From: Chrysemys picta bellii
Lineage: Eukaryota > Chordata > Testudines > Emydidae
DNA: 64,000 nt
Direction: 5' to 3'
Assembly: GCF_011386835.1 (NCBI RefSeq)
Contig: NC_088805.1
Coordinates: 15,062,836-15,126,835 of the forward strand
The notes under the pieces are model-generated. The model worked only from the letters and a program-made list of their open reading frames with translations. It searched no databases and was not told the DNA's origin. Of this stretch, positions 30,053 through 42,580 are shown piece by piece; position 1 is the first letter of the stretch, and every line of letters starts with the position of its first letter. The position numbers and the translations under genes are program-made.

Positions 30053-32755
30053 TCCCACCCCTCCTCTCCTGCAGCCTGGACTCTGTGGAGAACTGAACAA
30101 CTTGCAGAGTTTAGTCTCCCCCTGTAACACATCACACTAACAGCTGCTCTTTGCAGTGAATTTTGGTTACTCACCCCCTGAAAGTGGCCTCAACGACGCT
30201 TTAAGTCAAAGACTCTCTAGGCCAGGCCGAGGGTCCCAGGCTCCTGAGTACAATGAGGAGATCAGGATCTCATCTTTCTTTAAAACAAAACCTGTAACGC
30301 TCACCATTGTGAAGAAAAACTTGGAAATGTGATTTGAATGTAACCAGTGCCTGCCTGAGTGTGCAGAGAGCCTGAAATTAGAGCAACAGGACATGCAAAC
30401 AGCCTTATTCATGTCAATTGTGCAACCTGCTTCTCAGGGGGCTCCCACCAGCAACACCCAGCAGGGTTTGAGTGGAACTTTACTGATGTTGTCCCATCAT
30501 AACACTGCTGGAGTGGGGCCATCAGGCAAGCCTACAAGGAGTCCTCAGCCTGCCTGGGTGAGTGCTGATGCCTCTCCCTGCTGGGACGGAGCCCTGGTGA
30601 CAGAGGAAATGGTTCCAGAGAGTGGGGTAGCCGCTGCTGCACCAAATGGAGTCACTGGCTGTGCTCGCTCTTGTGCGGATGACCCCTGGCCCCGACAAGC
30701 CAAGGAGCAGAAGGGCCGTGGCCTGAGGGCAAGACCAGGACTCAAGGGGGCTGTGCTAGGAAGGCGTGTAGGGCCTCTGAATGTCTTCATCTGGCTCTTA
30801 CAGACACAGCTCTCTATGGCCCTTGCTCTTCCCCTCCTCACACTGTCACTGCTGTGGTTTGTCGGACACCTCTGCCCTTCACCTGCTCAGTCTCTCTCTC
30901 TCTTTGGGGGAGGGGGAAGCAGAGCTCTTCCTTGGTGAATCCTTGCTCTGGGTTAACAGCCGCTGGTCTCCCCCTTCCCTCTCCTCCTGCAGGACAGGGA
31001 CTGTCTCTGGGTCACCATCCCCTCAGCGTGGGCAGTGGGAGGAGAGCCCCAGTTACAGTCTCCTGTGACATCCCTAGTCAGGGCTCCAGAGATCTCGCCA
31101 GGGGCCTGCAGCAAAGAGGGGGCTGCAAGATCCTGACAGTCTGGATACAAACCAGCCGGTGGGTGGGTGATGGAGCGCGGTGAATCAGGATGTAAAGGAA
31201 TGACAGTCTTGATGGAGCACCCCCAGGAATCCGGAGTGCAGGGAGAGGGGCCACCCACCTCCCCCCGCCCCCAATTCCAGCAGGTTCCACAACAGCTGCA
31301 ATTCCTCCTTCATAGTCCAACCTGCTGGGGATTGGGATAAATCCTCCAACAACCCCACGGGTTACCAACATGTGTGTCCTGATTTGAAATGTGCAATGAG
31401 CAGGACAGAGCCCTCTGGGGAGGCTCACGCCCCGGAAGGAGGTTTTGCTGAGAGCCCCGTTGTGCACAGACTGGAGCATGCAAAAGGCAAAAGCTGCTCT
31501 CGGGGAATATTTTTATGAATCTAAATATGCTGGTTGGAAGATGCTCTGTTCCCGCAGGACTTTTGGCTTTGACACAAACTGGGAGGAAACCTCCTCAAGG
31601 CAATTGAAGTTGTCTGATAAAATGACTGATCTCCCCAGAGGTGGGAGGAAGTCGATGGCGACATCAGCCTGGTCACACACAGAAGAAGGAGCTGCGAAGG
31701 AACAGCCTGTGTGCTGCAATGCCTGTGAAGTGATGCTGCTCCACTGCCCTGCAGAGGAACAGGATCCTGGCGTGTGTGACATTGACCACTAGGGGGAGCT
31801 GATCAGGCACAAGCTGCAGAAGGGTGCGGAATGGGGTGTGCAGGTCACAGTGACCAGCCACCAGCTGCTGCGGTAGAGTCGCCTCTGGGCTCAGGGGCTG
31901 TTCATACCCTAACGGCTCTTAGATCAATGGTACATATGAGCTCCCCTAGGGGCCTTCAGCTCTGGGGACCCAGCTTCTCGTCCAGCCCCGTCTGCCCTCC
32001 CTGCTCCAGATCTCTAGGGCAGGGGCTCTCCCCCAAGGGCACGATGAAATCCCCAAACCCTGAGGGCAGAGGGGGAGAAGCACTGGGGCTGCCTACGCCT
32101 GCAGCCCCTCCTGCTTCCTCCCTCCCCCCAGTCACTCCGTGCTCTGCCCCAGGGACCCATGTGTAAAGGTGGTGATGAGCTGTCCCCTGGCCACCTGCAG
32201 CCCCCACGACTCACAGTGACCAACGGGCTCCTCGCCACCTTCAAATGGTGCTGCCCTGAGTAAAAGAGCAGGTGAAAAGGAAGCAGCTGGAAGCACCATC
32301 TTATCCCTCTACCAGCCCCCCAGCACCCCACTGCTCCCTGCTCAGCCGAGCCACCTCCCCCAGACAGCGACCCCCAAACCATGGCTCTGCCCCAGATTCC
32401 ACTCCTCCCAGCCCCCACCCCACTCAGCAGCCCCCATCAGTGATCACCCAGAATCCAGCCACGTTTCTGGTTGTGACCCAAAGCCTGGTCAGATGTGACT
32501 GAAAGGGGTTGGTTTTGTTGGCCCAGGTGCAGACAGTCATGGAGTCTCTGGTCCATGAAGTAAGTGGCAGAGCAGGTTGTGCAGACTGGGAGCTCCTCAG
32601 CTCCAGGATTCTCCCTATTGTCCCCTGGCAAACAGAAAACAAAAGAATCCTTCCCTATCTCCGTTAAAATGGGGATTTATATAGACAAGCTCTCCCCGTG
32701 TTACTGTCCTCCCAAAGGGGGTGATGGTCATAGGTATTGGCAGCCAATCAGCAGG
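30053..32755. other. Intergenic region V8 to orphan leader 2
   Basis: Near-identical copy of 5718-8420; no supported gene. Confidence 0.7.
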
Positions 32756-32761
32756 GAACAG

Positions 32762-32918
32762 ATTTGCATGAAGGGGCCGTTCTCCAGCCCTGGGGGGGTT
32801 AAGAGAGAATCGGAGGGTCCCAGCCACAGACCCGTTTGCTTCAGAAAGTTGAGCTCGTCTTGATTTCCCACTATGGCCTGGGCCCCTCTGATCCTCACAC
32901 TGCTCACGTACTGCTCCG
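32762..32918 (+). pseudogene. IGLV: Orphan V leader 2 (V exon lost, octamer intact)
   Basis: Unit 2 copy of orphan leader 1, but with an intact ATTTGCAT octamer (32762-32769). The leader 32873-32918 reads [15 protein letters not shown], followed by a normal G-GT donor. The start context is CACTATGG rather than CACCATGG. No V exon or RSS follows before V9. The promoter could make a transcript that splices the leader to a downstream acceptor, but that is speculation. Confidence 0.8.
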
Positions 32919-32920
32919 GT

Positions 32921-34390
32921 GATACATGATGTTTGCTTTTCCCCCAAGCTGCCTGCAGATCATGTTAACAGATCATTGATAAAGTCAATGCTGAGTCATT
33001 GATGCATCTTCTCCTGCTCTTGCAGAATCTCAGCCAGTGTCGGGATAGTCGCCATCACCCCCTGCTCACCGTTTGTGCTGCTCATAGCAGACCCTTCCCT
33101 TCCCAGGGTTGAGGTGAGTTACGTGAGGCTGTGGTTGGTCACCCATTTTAAAATCCATGAAAGATAAACAGAGGCTAAATATTCCCAACTGGAGAGTCAA
33201 GTCAGTGTTTGATTTTCCATCTGGTTCAATCTGGGTCCTGGGGAAGGGATTTGAGAGCCTCCCCTCCCTCAGTGGCCAGTCTGTCATGGGACCCTGCGTG
33301 TGAGACCAGCTCTATTGTGAGGAACTCCTGCAAACGCTTGAATTCAGGCCAGCTGGGAACTGAACTGAACTTCATGGGTCAGGAACAGAAGATTCCAGAA
33401 GGCAGGGACTCAGAGTAGTATTGGACAGAGCCGGGTTCTCCCTTCCCCACGAACATAGACACAAGATAGCCTTTGCTAATGAACATTTGAGGGTGTGTAT
33501 TGGCCTGTCTTGGTGCTGCAGAGACTCCGTGTCGTTTTGTGTCATTGGTGATGTTTCTAGCACTTTCCCAAATGCCAAGAGCAAGGAGCCAGGAGAATTC
33601 CTGAGGAGAAGCCTCCTCAGACTGTGATGTGTCTCATTGGTCTTTAGTAATAAACAATGACAAGAACACTGAGTTCTTCAGTGGGATTTTCATTCCTAGC
33701 TCTCAGCACAAGGGGCGGCAGAGTCACCGCCCAATTCTCTGAATTCCATTTTCTGCCCAATAAAGAACTGCTCATGAATAAACAGAAGCTCATGTAGCCC
33801 AGCTGGGCGGCCTGGAGATGATGGAAATAAATCATCCCAGTGAGCAAAGAGCAGCTCCTAATAATGTCCATTCCCCGACACAAAACCCAGATCCTCTAGT
33901 GTGGGCCCTTAGATGCGAGAATGGAACTTGGCAGATTCCCCCCATTTCCTCCTTAGCTCTGACATAGTTGGCTCCAGAAACGGTTAATCCTGGGCAAAGT
34001 TTATTTATTGCCCTCTCCTCCTTCTCAGAAACTGCTGAGTTGGTTTCTGATCAGTGTGAGTGATCAATGACCCCTCAGACAAAGCAGGGAAATGACAGGC
34101 CGACAGGGGAAGGATTGGGAAAGTTACAAATAACTGAAAACGAGGGGTTAGAATGGAGACTGTCGCACAGTCTGAACTCCAGCAGCCTTCACTGTGAGCG
34201 TTCAAATGAAACCTTGATCCTGGCAGACGGTCATTGCTGGAGTGGAGCTGAGCTAGTGACCTTATAGAGAAGGAGCTCCTCCCTAAGGGATGGTCTCTCC
34301 TCCCACATGCCCACCTCTCTGTGATCATAGGACCCAATCAGATAAGAACAAACTAGAATAAAGGTGGAGCTTAGATGCTTCCCCCCAGGA
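32921..34390. other. Intergenic region orphan leader 2 to V9
   Basis: Copy of 8585-10050; no gene seen. Confidence 0.65.
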
Positions 34391-34397
34391 GGATCAA

Positions 34398-34402
34398 TAT
34401 AA
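34398..34402 (+). promoter_or_regulatory. TATA box of V9
   Basis: TATAA 71 bp before the leaderATG-bearing exon end region, placed as in V4 (ATG at 34473). Confidence 0.6.
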
Positions 34403-34472
34403 GGGGCAGAGACTGTCAGGCCTTCTCAGTGGATCTGGCTGTTTTCTCCTAAGGGCCCGAAATCTCCTCACC

Positions 34473-34964
34473 ATGTTCTGGGCTCCCCTCATCGTCCTAC
34501 TGGGGACGTGGTGCACAGGTGAGAACAGGGGGCAGTGGGTTAAATAAGTTGCTGCTGAAGCCGATGCACAACCAGATTCAGTAGTGGCTGGGGACAGACA
34601 GGGAGGTGTTGATAGATTTCCACCATATTTTCCAGGTTCCAGCTCGCAGACTGTGGTGACTCAGCCGCCCTCAGTGTCAGTGTCCCCAGGAAACACTGTG
34701 AAACTCTCCTGCACCCTGAGCAGTGGGACCGGCATCGGTGACTACTATGTGTCCTGGTACCAGCAGAAACCTGGGAATTCTCCACGATACCTGCTGTATT
34801 ACTATTCGGATTCCAGCAAGGGCCAGGGCTCTGGGGTCCCTGCTCGCTTCTCTGGTTCCAAAGACACGTCCAGTAACGCCGGCTATTTAACCATCTCCGG
34901 GGCACTGGCAGAGGATGAGGCTGATTATTACTGTACGGTGAGGAAGAGTGGCACTGGTGTTCTA
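34473..34964 (+). CDS. IGLV: Ig lambda V gene V9 (class II)
   Basis: Unit 2 copy of V4. Leader exon 34473-34518 ([15 protein letters not shown]), intron 34519-34635, V exon 34636-34964. Landmarks are [41 protein letters not shown]2 [15 protein letters not shown] and EADYYC, with CDR3 start [10 protein letters not shown]. Differences from V4 cluster in CDRs: Tyr to Ser before Trp41, Asp to Ser in CDR2 and Ala to Thr in CDR3. This is notable given near-identity elsewhere. All signals are intact; probably functional. Confidence 0.93.
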
Positions 34965-35003
34965 CACAGTGACACAGACAGATGGGGAAGTGAGACAAAA
35001 ACA
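34965..35003 (+). promoter_or_regulatory. 23-bp-spacer RSS of V9
   Basis: Heptamer CACAGTG (34965-34971), 23-bp spacer, nonamer ACAAAAACA (34995-35003). Confidence 0.9.
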
Positions 35004-36368
35004 CCCTTCCCTCCTCTGCCCCGGCCTGGGCCCTGTGTGCAAAGTTCACCAGTTGCACAGTTTTGTCTCTGGCTGTGACAAATCAGACAGCTGTTTGTGA
35101 CCAGGAAATTCACTCCATACAGCTATTTCCGGTTCCCTCCTCATTCTCCTTCTTCAGGATGGGGACTATCACCTTCTTCTCCCTAAGAGTCAGCATCCCC
35201 TCTGCTATCAGAGTGGGGAGCAAGAGACAACACTCCTATCACAGCCGTAAGAGTCAGCACAATTTAATTCCTTCTCAGATCTTCCCCAAGGACTCCACAA
35301 AGACAATGGAGTCAGACCCTGAGATTTCTGATGGAGAAACAAATTAGAGGCAGACGGGTGGATGGATATAGAGGGGAATGGGGCATGAGGCACCGCACAT
35401 AAGGAAACCAAGAGCTATTCAGGTGGCATCACTGGCGGAGAGGGGTTGGCAGGGCAGATTTCTGAGCTCAGTTTTGGGCACTGTGAGCTTGACACCAGAT
35501 GAGCCATTAAAGGGCGGAATATCAGCGAGAACATGCCAGATGGGAGAATGAGCAGCAGGAGACAGGGCTGGTGTGACATTACACCCTATATTCTTTAGGG
35601 AAATATGCTTATCATATGGATATGGTATAACTGAGATATATTTTATGCCAGATGAGTCTTGTAAGGTGTCACCCAAAAGATTACATTTGACTGACTGTGA
35701 TTATCCAATTTCTATGCATGTATAATTTCTGTGTCTAAAGTTAGGAATATCGACTATGTAACAATTACAGCTGTGTGTGTATTTGGGAGACACACACCAG
35801 ACAACAGGCCATTAGCCTTGATGGACCATTAGGAAAAAGGAATAAGACTTTGAAGATCGTCATTTCACTCCTTCCTGAGAGGTGTCCTGCCACCTACCTG
35901 TGACACTACTAGGTCAGGTGGTCCTGTCACCTGGTACTAAACACCATCTTGGACTTCAAGTAATTTTCCACTAAAAGAAGGGTGGGAGTTCAAGACTGGC
36001 AAACTAAAGATTCCTGCCTTGTGTAAATCTTATTTAAGGCTGGGGAGTAAGGCAAACAAGACTCGTCTCCATTGCCTTCCTGCCCAAGAAGAAAGACTGC
36101 TGAAAGTACCTGAAGAGACAAAGGAACTGAGTGGTAGGACAGGCTAGGGCTGAGTCCAGACTAAGACAGGAGTCTAGTCTGGAAAGAGAAATAACTGGAA
36201 CTCTAAGCTATAGAAACTCTGCAACTTGTCTAAACAACACATAGGGTGAGAAAATATTTCTTGAAACCAGTCTCTTTAAGATTTTAAGCTTAGTATGCAT
36301 GTTTTGTTTTGTTTTCTTAGTAATCTGCCTTGTTTTCTTTGCTATTCCTTATAATCACTTAAAATCTA
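35004..36368. other. Intergenic region V9 to CR1
   Basis: No gene. It carries about 150 bp (about 35155-35305) that is missing from unit 1. Confidence 0.6.
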
Positions 36369-37072
36369 CATAAGAACATAAGAACGGCTGTACTGGGTAA
36401 GACCAAAGGTCCATCTAGCCCAGTATCATGTCTACCGACAGTGGCCAATGCCAGGTGCCCCAGGGGGAGTGAACCTAACAGGTAATGATCAAGTGATCTC
36501 TCTCCTGCCATCCATCTCCACCCTCTGACAAACAGAGTCTAGGGACATCATTCCTTACCCATCCTGGCTAATAGCCATTAATGGACTTAACCTCCATGAA
36601 TTTATCCAGTTCTCTTTCAAACGCTGTTATAGTCCTAGCCTTCACAACATCCTCAGGTAAGGAGTTCCACCAATTGACTGTGTGTTGTTTGAAGAAGAAC
36701 TTCCTTTTATTTGTTTTAAACCTGCTGCCTATTAATTTCATTTGGTGACCCCTAGTTCTTGTATTATGGGAATAAGTAAATAACTTTTCCTTATCCACTT
36801 TCTCCACATCACTCATAATTTTATATACCTCTATCATATCCCCCCTTAGTCTCCTCTTTTCCAAGCTGAAAAGTCCGAGCCTCCTTAATCTCTCCTCATA
36901 TGGGACCCTTTCCAAACTCCTAATCTTTTTAGTTGTCCTTCTCTGAACTTTTTCTAGTGCCAGTATCTGCCTTTTATAGTTTATAAACTTGTTTTTTTTA
37001 TTCTTAAACCCATTTTGTGCAATTATTATCTGGGGGGGGGGGGGCAAGAAGCTGTGCATATCTCTCCTCACA
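36369..37072 (-). mobile_element. CR1 LINE, 5'-truncated, copy 2
   Basis: Unit 2 copy of 11899-12600. The minus-strand frame 36568-37071 again encodes only the C-terminal reverse transcriptase tail. The G-run near 37032 is longer than in copy 1. Confidence 0.9.
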
Positions 37073-38755
37073 CTGAGGGAGAGGGAGAATTTTTATGTGC
37101 TAGATCTTTCTATACAGCACAAGACAATATTATTTTGTGTTTACTCCCCAAAGGGGGTGTGCACATGAGTGCTGGGTGAATCCTCTCACACCGACCTGAC
37201 TTCAGTCTGTATCTGCAGCTGGGTGTGGCCTTTACTCTGTGTGTGTGGGTGTGAGGGCTTGAGAGCCTGCGGAGGCTGCCAGAAGCCTGCATGCAGTACT
37301 AGCAGCCATGGGGAGCGAAGGGTTAAAAGACTCATGGAGCTGAGCAGTGCTCCATGACCCTGGGGCTACAACTCCCCATTTGGTCTCTGTGAGTCAGCTC
37401 CCCTCTGCTTCCAGCCTGCCCTGTCCCCAGCAGTCCCCACCTTATTTCTAACACCCCTCCCAGCTTAGCATCCCTATGGGCTGTCTGAGGTGCCCAGGGC
37501 CGGCTGCAGCGTTTGGGGGCAGCAGGAACGGCTGGGCTAATGCAACGGTTACTAAGAAGCAGAGCAACTTCTCATGACTTTAAAAATTCTGCCAGGAGGC
37601 AAATCTGGGCTGGGGAATAGGAACCAAGGTCCCGAGCTGGCCTGGGGAGCTGGAATTAGAATAGGAAATGTTGGTAAAACTGTCAGCTAGGGCAAGAGAT
37701 CACTTCTGCAAGTGTAGCGCTGGCCATTAGAGGGAGCTCTTCAGCTAGAACATGCCTAACAGGAGACCTTGGCCATTGTTTGTAATGAATCATTTGGCCA
37801 CATGCTGCTGGGGAGAGATATAATGGGGGGCTACAACAATCATAACAGTGATGCTCTTTTCCTGCTACCTCCCAGGTTCCCCCTTTTCCCTTCTTTCCTT
37901 GTGGGCAGAGAGGGGCAGGTGAAGCGGGTGGGAAGTGGAGGAGAGCAGGTGCCATCAGACATCACCATACGAGGAGCCCATAGGACACACACACTCTCCA
38001 CATGTCATTCCTCAGTCTCTCAGGAATGTGTCTCAGGGGGACATTTTCCGGTAATTCTCTGATGACATTTACTCCCTCCTGATACAGACTAAGCAGGTCT
38101 CTGTGCTAGAAACAGCACTGAGCAGAAACCTGTCCAAATTGAACACACACAAACTATCCCCTGAACTACCCCCCTTTCCCTCCATGCCTCCAACTCTGCC
38201 CTAGGATCTGATGGTGCGAGCCCCTCTCCGTGTGCAGGACAATCTCTTACCGACTGAGCCCTTTGCTTTCTCAACTCCCCTTCTGCTCTGCATATACATC
38301 GCCAGCCACCGGACACCTCAGCCACTTTTACACTCCCAAAGCTTTACAAGAGGAGATTCCGACCAGAAACTGAGCAAAGCTTTGAAACTGCAGTGGATGG
38401 TCCCCAGAAATATAACCCTTCCCCAGGGCAGTGCCAACACTGATACGATATGTCTAACCAGTGTTTAATGATCCTTTTATGCTTTTGAGGTGCATGCTCA
38501 GTATGCCTCAGCAGGGCAGCCTGGGCTCAACAATACCTGCTCTACATCATTAAATGTTTGAGTTTATGCAGAAAGCGGCTGATTCTCCTTTCACTTACTC
38601 CACTCTTACAACAAGGTAAAGTTCAGTGGAGTTACCTGGGATTTACACCAGTGTAGAGCAGAGAAGACTTGGTCCCAGAATCTTTCCCCTGGCCTGTGTC
38701 TCTGTCTCTCTCGTACGGGTGAATGAAGAGCCCTTAGTAGCTAGTAAGCAAGGAG
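37073..38755. other. Intergenic region CR1 to V10
   Basis: Copy of 12601-15050 with the 763-bp deletion, joined at GAGAGCCTGCGGAGG (about 37262-37276). No gene seen. Confidence 0.65.
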
Positions 38756-38758
38756 CAG

Positions 38759-38799
38759 ATTTGCATGAAGGGGCCGTTCTCCAGCGCTGGGGGTTTAAG
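38759..38799 (+). promoter_or_regulatory. V10 promoter: octamer and TTTAAG
   Basis: ATTTGCAT at 38759-38766 and TTTAAG at about 38794-38799, before the ATG at 38868. Confidence 0.85.
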
Positions 38800-38867
38800 A
38801 GAGAATCGGAGGGTCCCAGGCACAGACCCGTTTCCCTCAGGAAGCCGAGCTCGTGTGGATTCCCACC

Positions 38868-39326
38868 ATGGCCTGGGCCCCTCTGCTCCTCACGCTGCTC
38901 ACGTACTGCTCAGGTGATGTTTGCTTTCCCCCCTGGCTGCCTGCAAACTAGGGATAACTATGTTAACTAGGGATAAAGTCAATGCTGGGTCATTTTATTC
39001 ATGCATTTTCTCCTCCTGTCTCAGGTTCTCTCACCCAGTACGTGCTGACTCAGCCGTCTTCAGTGTCTGTGTCTCCAGGGCAAAATGCTCAACTCACCTG
39101 CTCAGGGAACAACATTGGTAGCAAGGATGTGCGGTGGTTCCAACAGAAACCCGGCAGCGCCCCGCTACTTGTTATGTATGAGAATAGCAAGAGACCCTCT
39201 GGAATCCCTGATCGATTCTCTGGTGCCAACTCCGGTAACACGGCCACATTAACCATCACTGGAGTCCAGGCGCAGGACGAGGCTGATTATTACTGTCAGG
39301 CGTGGGACAGCAGCAGTGATCAGAAT
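38868..39326 (+). CDS. IGLV: Ig lambda V gene V10 (class I, C-type)
   Basis: Unit 2 copy of V5. Leader exon 38868-38913 ([15 protein letters not shown]), intron 38914-39024, V exon 39025-39326. FR1, CDR1, CDR2 (YENSKRPSG) and FR3 are identical to V5. The only coding difference I see is at the CDR3 end (DSSSDQN here, DSSSAQN in V5). Promoter, splice sites and RSS are intact; probably functional. Confidence 0.93.
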
Positions 39327-39365
39327 CACGGTGACACAGTCAGATGGGGAAGTGAGACATAAACC
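39327..39365 (+). promoter_or_regulatory. 23-bp-spacer RSS of V10
   Basis: Heptamer CACGGTG (39327-39333), 23-bp spacer, nonamer ACATAAACC (39357-39365). Confidence 0.88.
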
Positions 39366-41910
39366 TACTGTTGTCAAAGAAAACATGTCCCATGACCTGA
39401 CGAGAGCTTCCTTCTGTGGAGGAGAGGGTGTGTGAAGGGAGTGTTACGTGCAGTGTTGGTGCAGCTTTATCAGTCCCCGGGTATTAGTGAGACAAAGTGG
39501 GTGAAGTAATAGCTCTTATATTCCCTCACCCACCTTGGGCAATGTTCGTAAGTTGCGTTATTAGGCTGGTTCTCGCTGTGTGTGACAGTGTGCTGTTTGT
39601 AAGTGTTATTGTTATCAATGTCACAGTGTAACTGCACCTGTAGCTCCCCTCCGTGGTCTGCTCCAGGCATGCCCAGGAAGGTCTCAGGCCTCCAGCCGTC
39701 ACCTGTCGCCGAGCAGCCGAGCAGGGACACATGTCCCGCTCCCTTTTGACCGGGGGTGGGAGGGAGGTGTTAAGGGTGCACTGCCCCCTGCCATACACAG
39801 TGATATCCCCAGAAAACCAGGCCGTCTAACAGCCAGCTCCTGTGCCCTGCTATCTCTCCGGGAGCTATGACAGGTGACATTTATCAGTAGCGCAAACAGC
39901 TCTTTCTAATCACTCATATTGATTCAAAGCACAAAACCATCACAGAGAAAACATATAATAATAAGCAGATTTAAACGCACACTACACATACCCGGAACCC
40001 CCCGTCAGTGCAGGGATAGGCAATAGCTGGACTGTGGGCCCAATCTGGAGTGCCTGCTGCTTTTGAACGGACTCTGAAATCTTTCTATTTACTTACTATT
40101 ATAATTATTGTTATTTTTATCATTCTCTCTGGAGTCTGGACCTTGAATATACCTTGACTAAGAAATTTGGACCTTGACAAAAAAATTGACTACCCCCGCA
40201 TGAGTGTTATGGGACCCTAGGAGGATAAAGTCTTTCCAACGTTGGGTGAAGGTTGGGGTTCCCCTAAGACCCAAGGTCTTGGCCATTTGTTGAATGAAAA
40301 AGAGCCTGTGTCAGTTCAAGCTCATCCTTTGATAACAAAAGCCCGTTCTTTGCTTCCTGCTCTGCGGAAAACCCAGCCTGACCCCGTAGATGCAAACCAC
40401 CCCGGCGGTGGTGGGTGCTCTGGAGTTGTTTGCAGTGCTAGGGGTAAGCATCCCCCAGAGCTTTTAGTCTGTGGTAACCCTCCCCCTGGAGCACACCACA
40501 ATTGGACAGACACTATCCATGCCTTTGACACAGTGGTCCCCGAAGACACTGCCTGGCGTTATAATATAGGTCCAAATTAACTTTTGGCTGGGAAGGGGAG
40601 ACGTGGTAGTAGGCTCCTATTACCCCCCACCCCCGTCCCAATTTTTCACCCTTGCTGTCTGGTCACCCTATCCCTGAACATCGCGCTGGTTAGGGTAAGA
40701 GCTCACTGCAGACGTAACTCTACCCAGTAGGGGGGGCTCATTGTCTATAATGTGCCAAAGCCCAGAGAATGGCCAGTGCCCATTGTAATGTACCTGTAGC
40801 TACAAGCTGCTGCAAACAGATGTATGGGTGGCATCCTGGGCTCTGTTATACACCAGGCACTCGCACAGTTATTCCATCGAGATTACCCCAAACAACAGCA
40901 ACAGTCGTTATTAGCATCATCTCTTTCGGGGTCTCTGATTCCTCTCAATTCCTGAGTTTCTTACAATGTAGAGGGAAGGAAGGTTGTGAACAGGAGGAAA
41001 GGAAGTGCTGTCAGACACCGATCATGTCCAGGCCCGTGGGAAACACGTACATACAATAACCTCTGCACCAGGTATTCCCATGAGCTGAGCTCTGGGAAGT
41101 ACCTCTTGGGAGCACACTTCCTGGTAGTTCTGTGAGGATGTTTTCCCACCTGCTGCTATTTGTCTTACACTTGGATTGTGAGCTCTTTGGGACACAGCCC
41201 GTCTCTTTGGTCTGGGTTCGTACAGCGCCTAGCACAATGGGGTCCTGGGCTGTGGCTGGGGCGCTCAGGCCAACCGTGATCCAAACAATAAATAATAATG
41301 CTAGATGCTAACCAGGTGTCTTCTTCCCTTGTCCAAACTGAATCCCATGAGAGTTTCCCCCTGAAATACAAGCTCTTCCCTTTCCCTGCTGCTCTGCTGG
41401 GCTGGAGTCTGATGGGGCCGTCCCCTTTCAGTTAACACCCAGAGTACTGGCTCCTCCCCTACAGTCCTCTGCCATTGGCCCAGGGATTCCTACCGGAAAC
41501 ATGGCTGACGGCATTGAAAGTTGCACTAACTGATCACTGGGAATAGACCCGTTCCCCCTAGGTCAGCACCCATGTGGGGTACATTTCTAACCATAATGTA
41601 GATACTGGTCCTTTGATGCTTATCGTGGCAGACTCAGGGAGATTAAATGGAATCAGTGGGATGTCCTGGGCTCTGGGATTTTTGTTTCTTTGTTTTCTCC
41701 TTGTAAATGGAAAAGTAGCCATGTTGTACTTCATTAAATATGGGCATTTACATGGAGGGACCTGATTCTTCCCTGAGCTGTGCCAGTTTCTCTCCATTAT
41801 CTTCAGTGACTTTAACGAGTGTCAGTGGGAGAAAAATCAGGCCTGAATCTCCAGTCCCTGTGTCCCTCTCATATGGGTGAGGGAGGTGCCAGCAGTAGCC
41901 AGTGAGCAGG
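39366..41910. other. Intergenic region V10 to V11
   Basis: Copy of 15665-18530 lacking the SINE-like insert and 210 bp that include the left part of the MITE. The MITE stump is at about 40615-40672 and the CORE-SINE at about 41150-41310. No gene seen. Confidence 0.7.
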
Positions 41911-41916
41911 GGGTAG

Positions 41917-41924
41917 ATTTGCAT
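41917..41924 (+). promoter_or_regulatory. V11 octamer
   Basis: ATTTGCAT, followed by a TTTAAAA box about 30 bp downstream, as in V6. Confidence 0.85.
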
Positions 41925-42023
41925 GAAGGGGCCGTTCTGCAGCGATGGGGATTTAAAAGAGAATCAGAGGGTCCCAGCCACAAACCCGTTTGCCTCAGGA
42001 AGCCGAGCTCATCTGGATCCACC

Positions 42024-42541
42024 ATGGCCTGGGCCCCTCTGCTCCTCACGCTGCTCACTTACTGCTCAGGTGCTGCGCGGGGGAGGGTTTTATACAGGGT
42101 CTTAACTGAAAGGGGGCTGCATGTTTATAGTCATGTCTTTCACTCGTGCCACTAACTACCTGCAAATGTCATATTTCAACAATTAACACTTATTGATCCT
42201 CTTCCCGTGTTTCCTCAGGTTCTCTCGCCCAGTACGTGCTGACTCAGCCGCCTTCAGTGTCTGTGTCTCCAGGGCAAAATGCAAAACTCACCTGCTCAGG
42301 GAACAACATTGGTAGCAATATTGTGCACTGGTACCAACAGAAACCTGGCAGCGCCCCCGTACTCGTTATATATAATGATAGCAGGAGACCCTCCGGAATC
42401 CCGGATCGATTCTCTGGTGACAACTCCGGTAACATGGCCACGTTAACCATCACTGGAGTCCAGGCGCAGGACGAGGCTGATTATTACTGTCAGGTGAGGG
42501 ACAGCAGTGCTCAGGTGTACGACAGCAGCAGTGATCAGCCT
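42024..42541 (+). CDS. IGLV: Ig lambda V gene V11 (class I, B-type, extended CDR3)
   Basis: Unit 2 counterpart of V6. Leader exon 42024-42069 ([15 protein letters not shown]), intron 42070-42218, V exon 42219-42541. Landmarks are [42 protein letters not shown]2 [21 protein letters not shown] and EADYYC. After Cys104 it encodes [18 protein letters not shown]6 has [10 protein letters not shown] there, so V11 carries seven extra codons that look like the CDR3 start of another class I gene placed in front of its own. The frame is kept and the RSS intact. Only V1 shares this arrangement. Confidence 0.92.
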
Positions 42542-42580
42542 CACGGTGACACAGACAGACGGGGAAGTGAGACACAAACC
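42542..42580 (+). promoter_or_regulatory. 23-bp-spacer RSS of V11
   Basis: Heptamer CACGGTG (42542-42548), 23-bp spacer, nonamer ACACAAACC (42572-42580). Confidence 0.9.
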
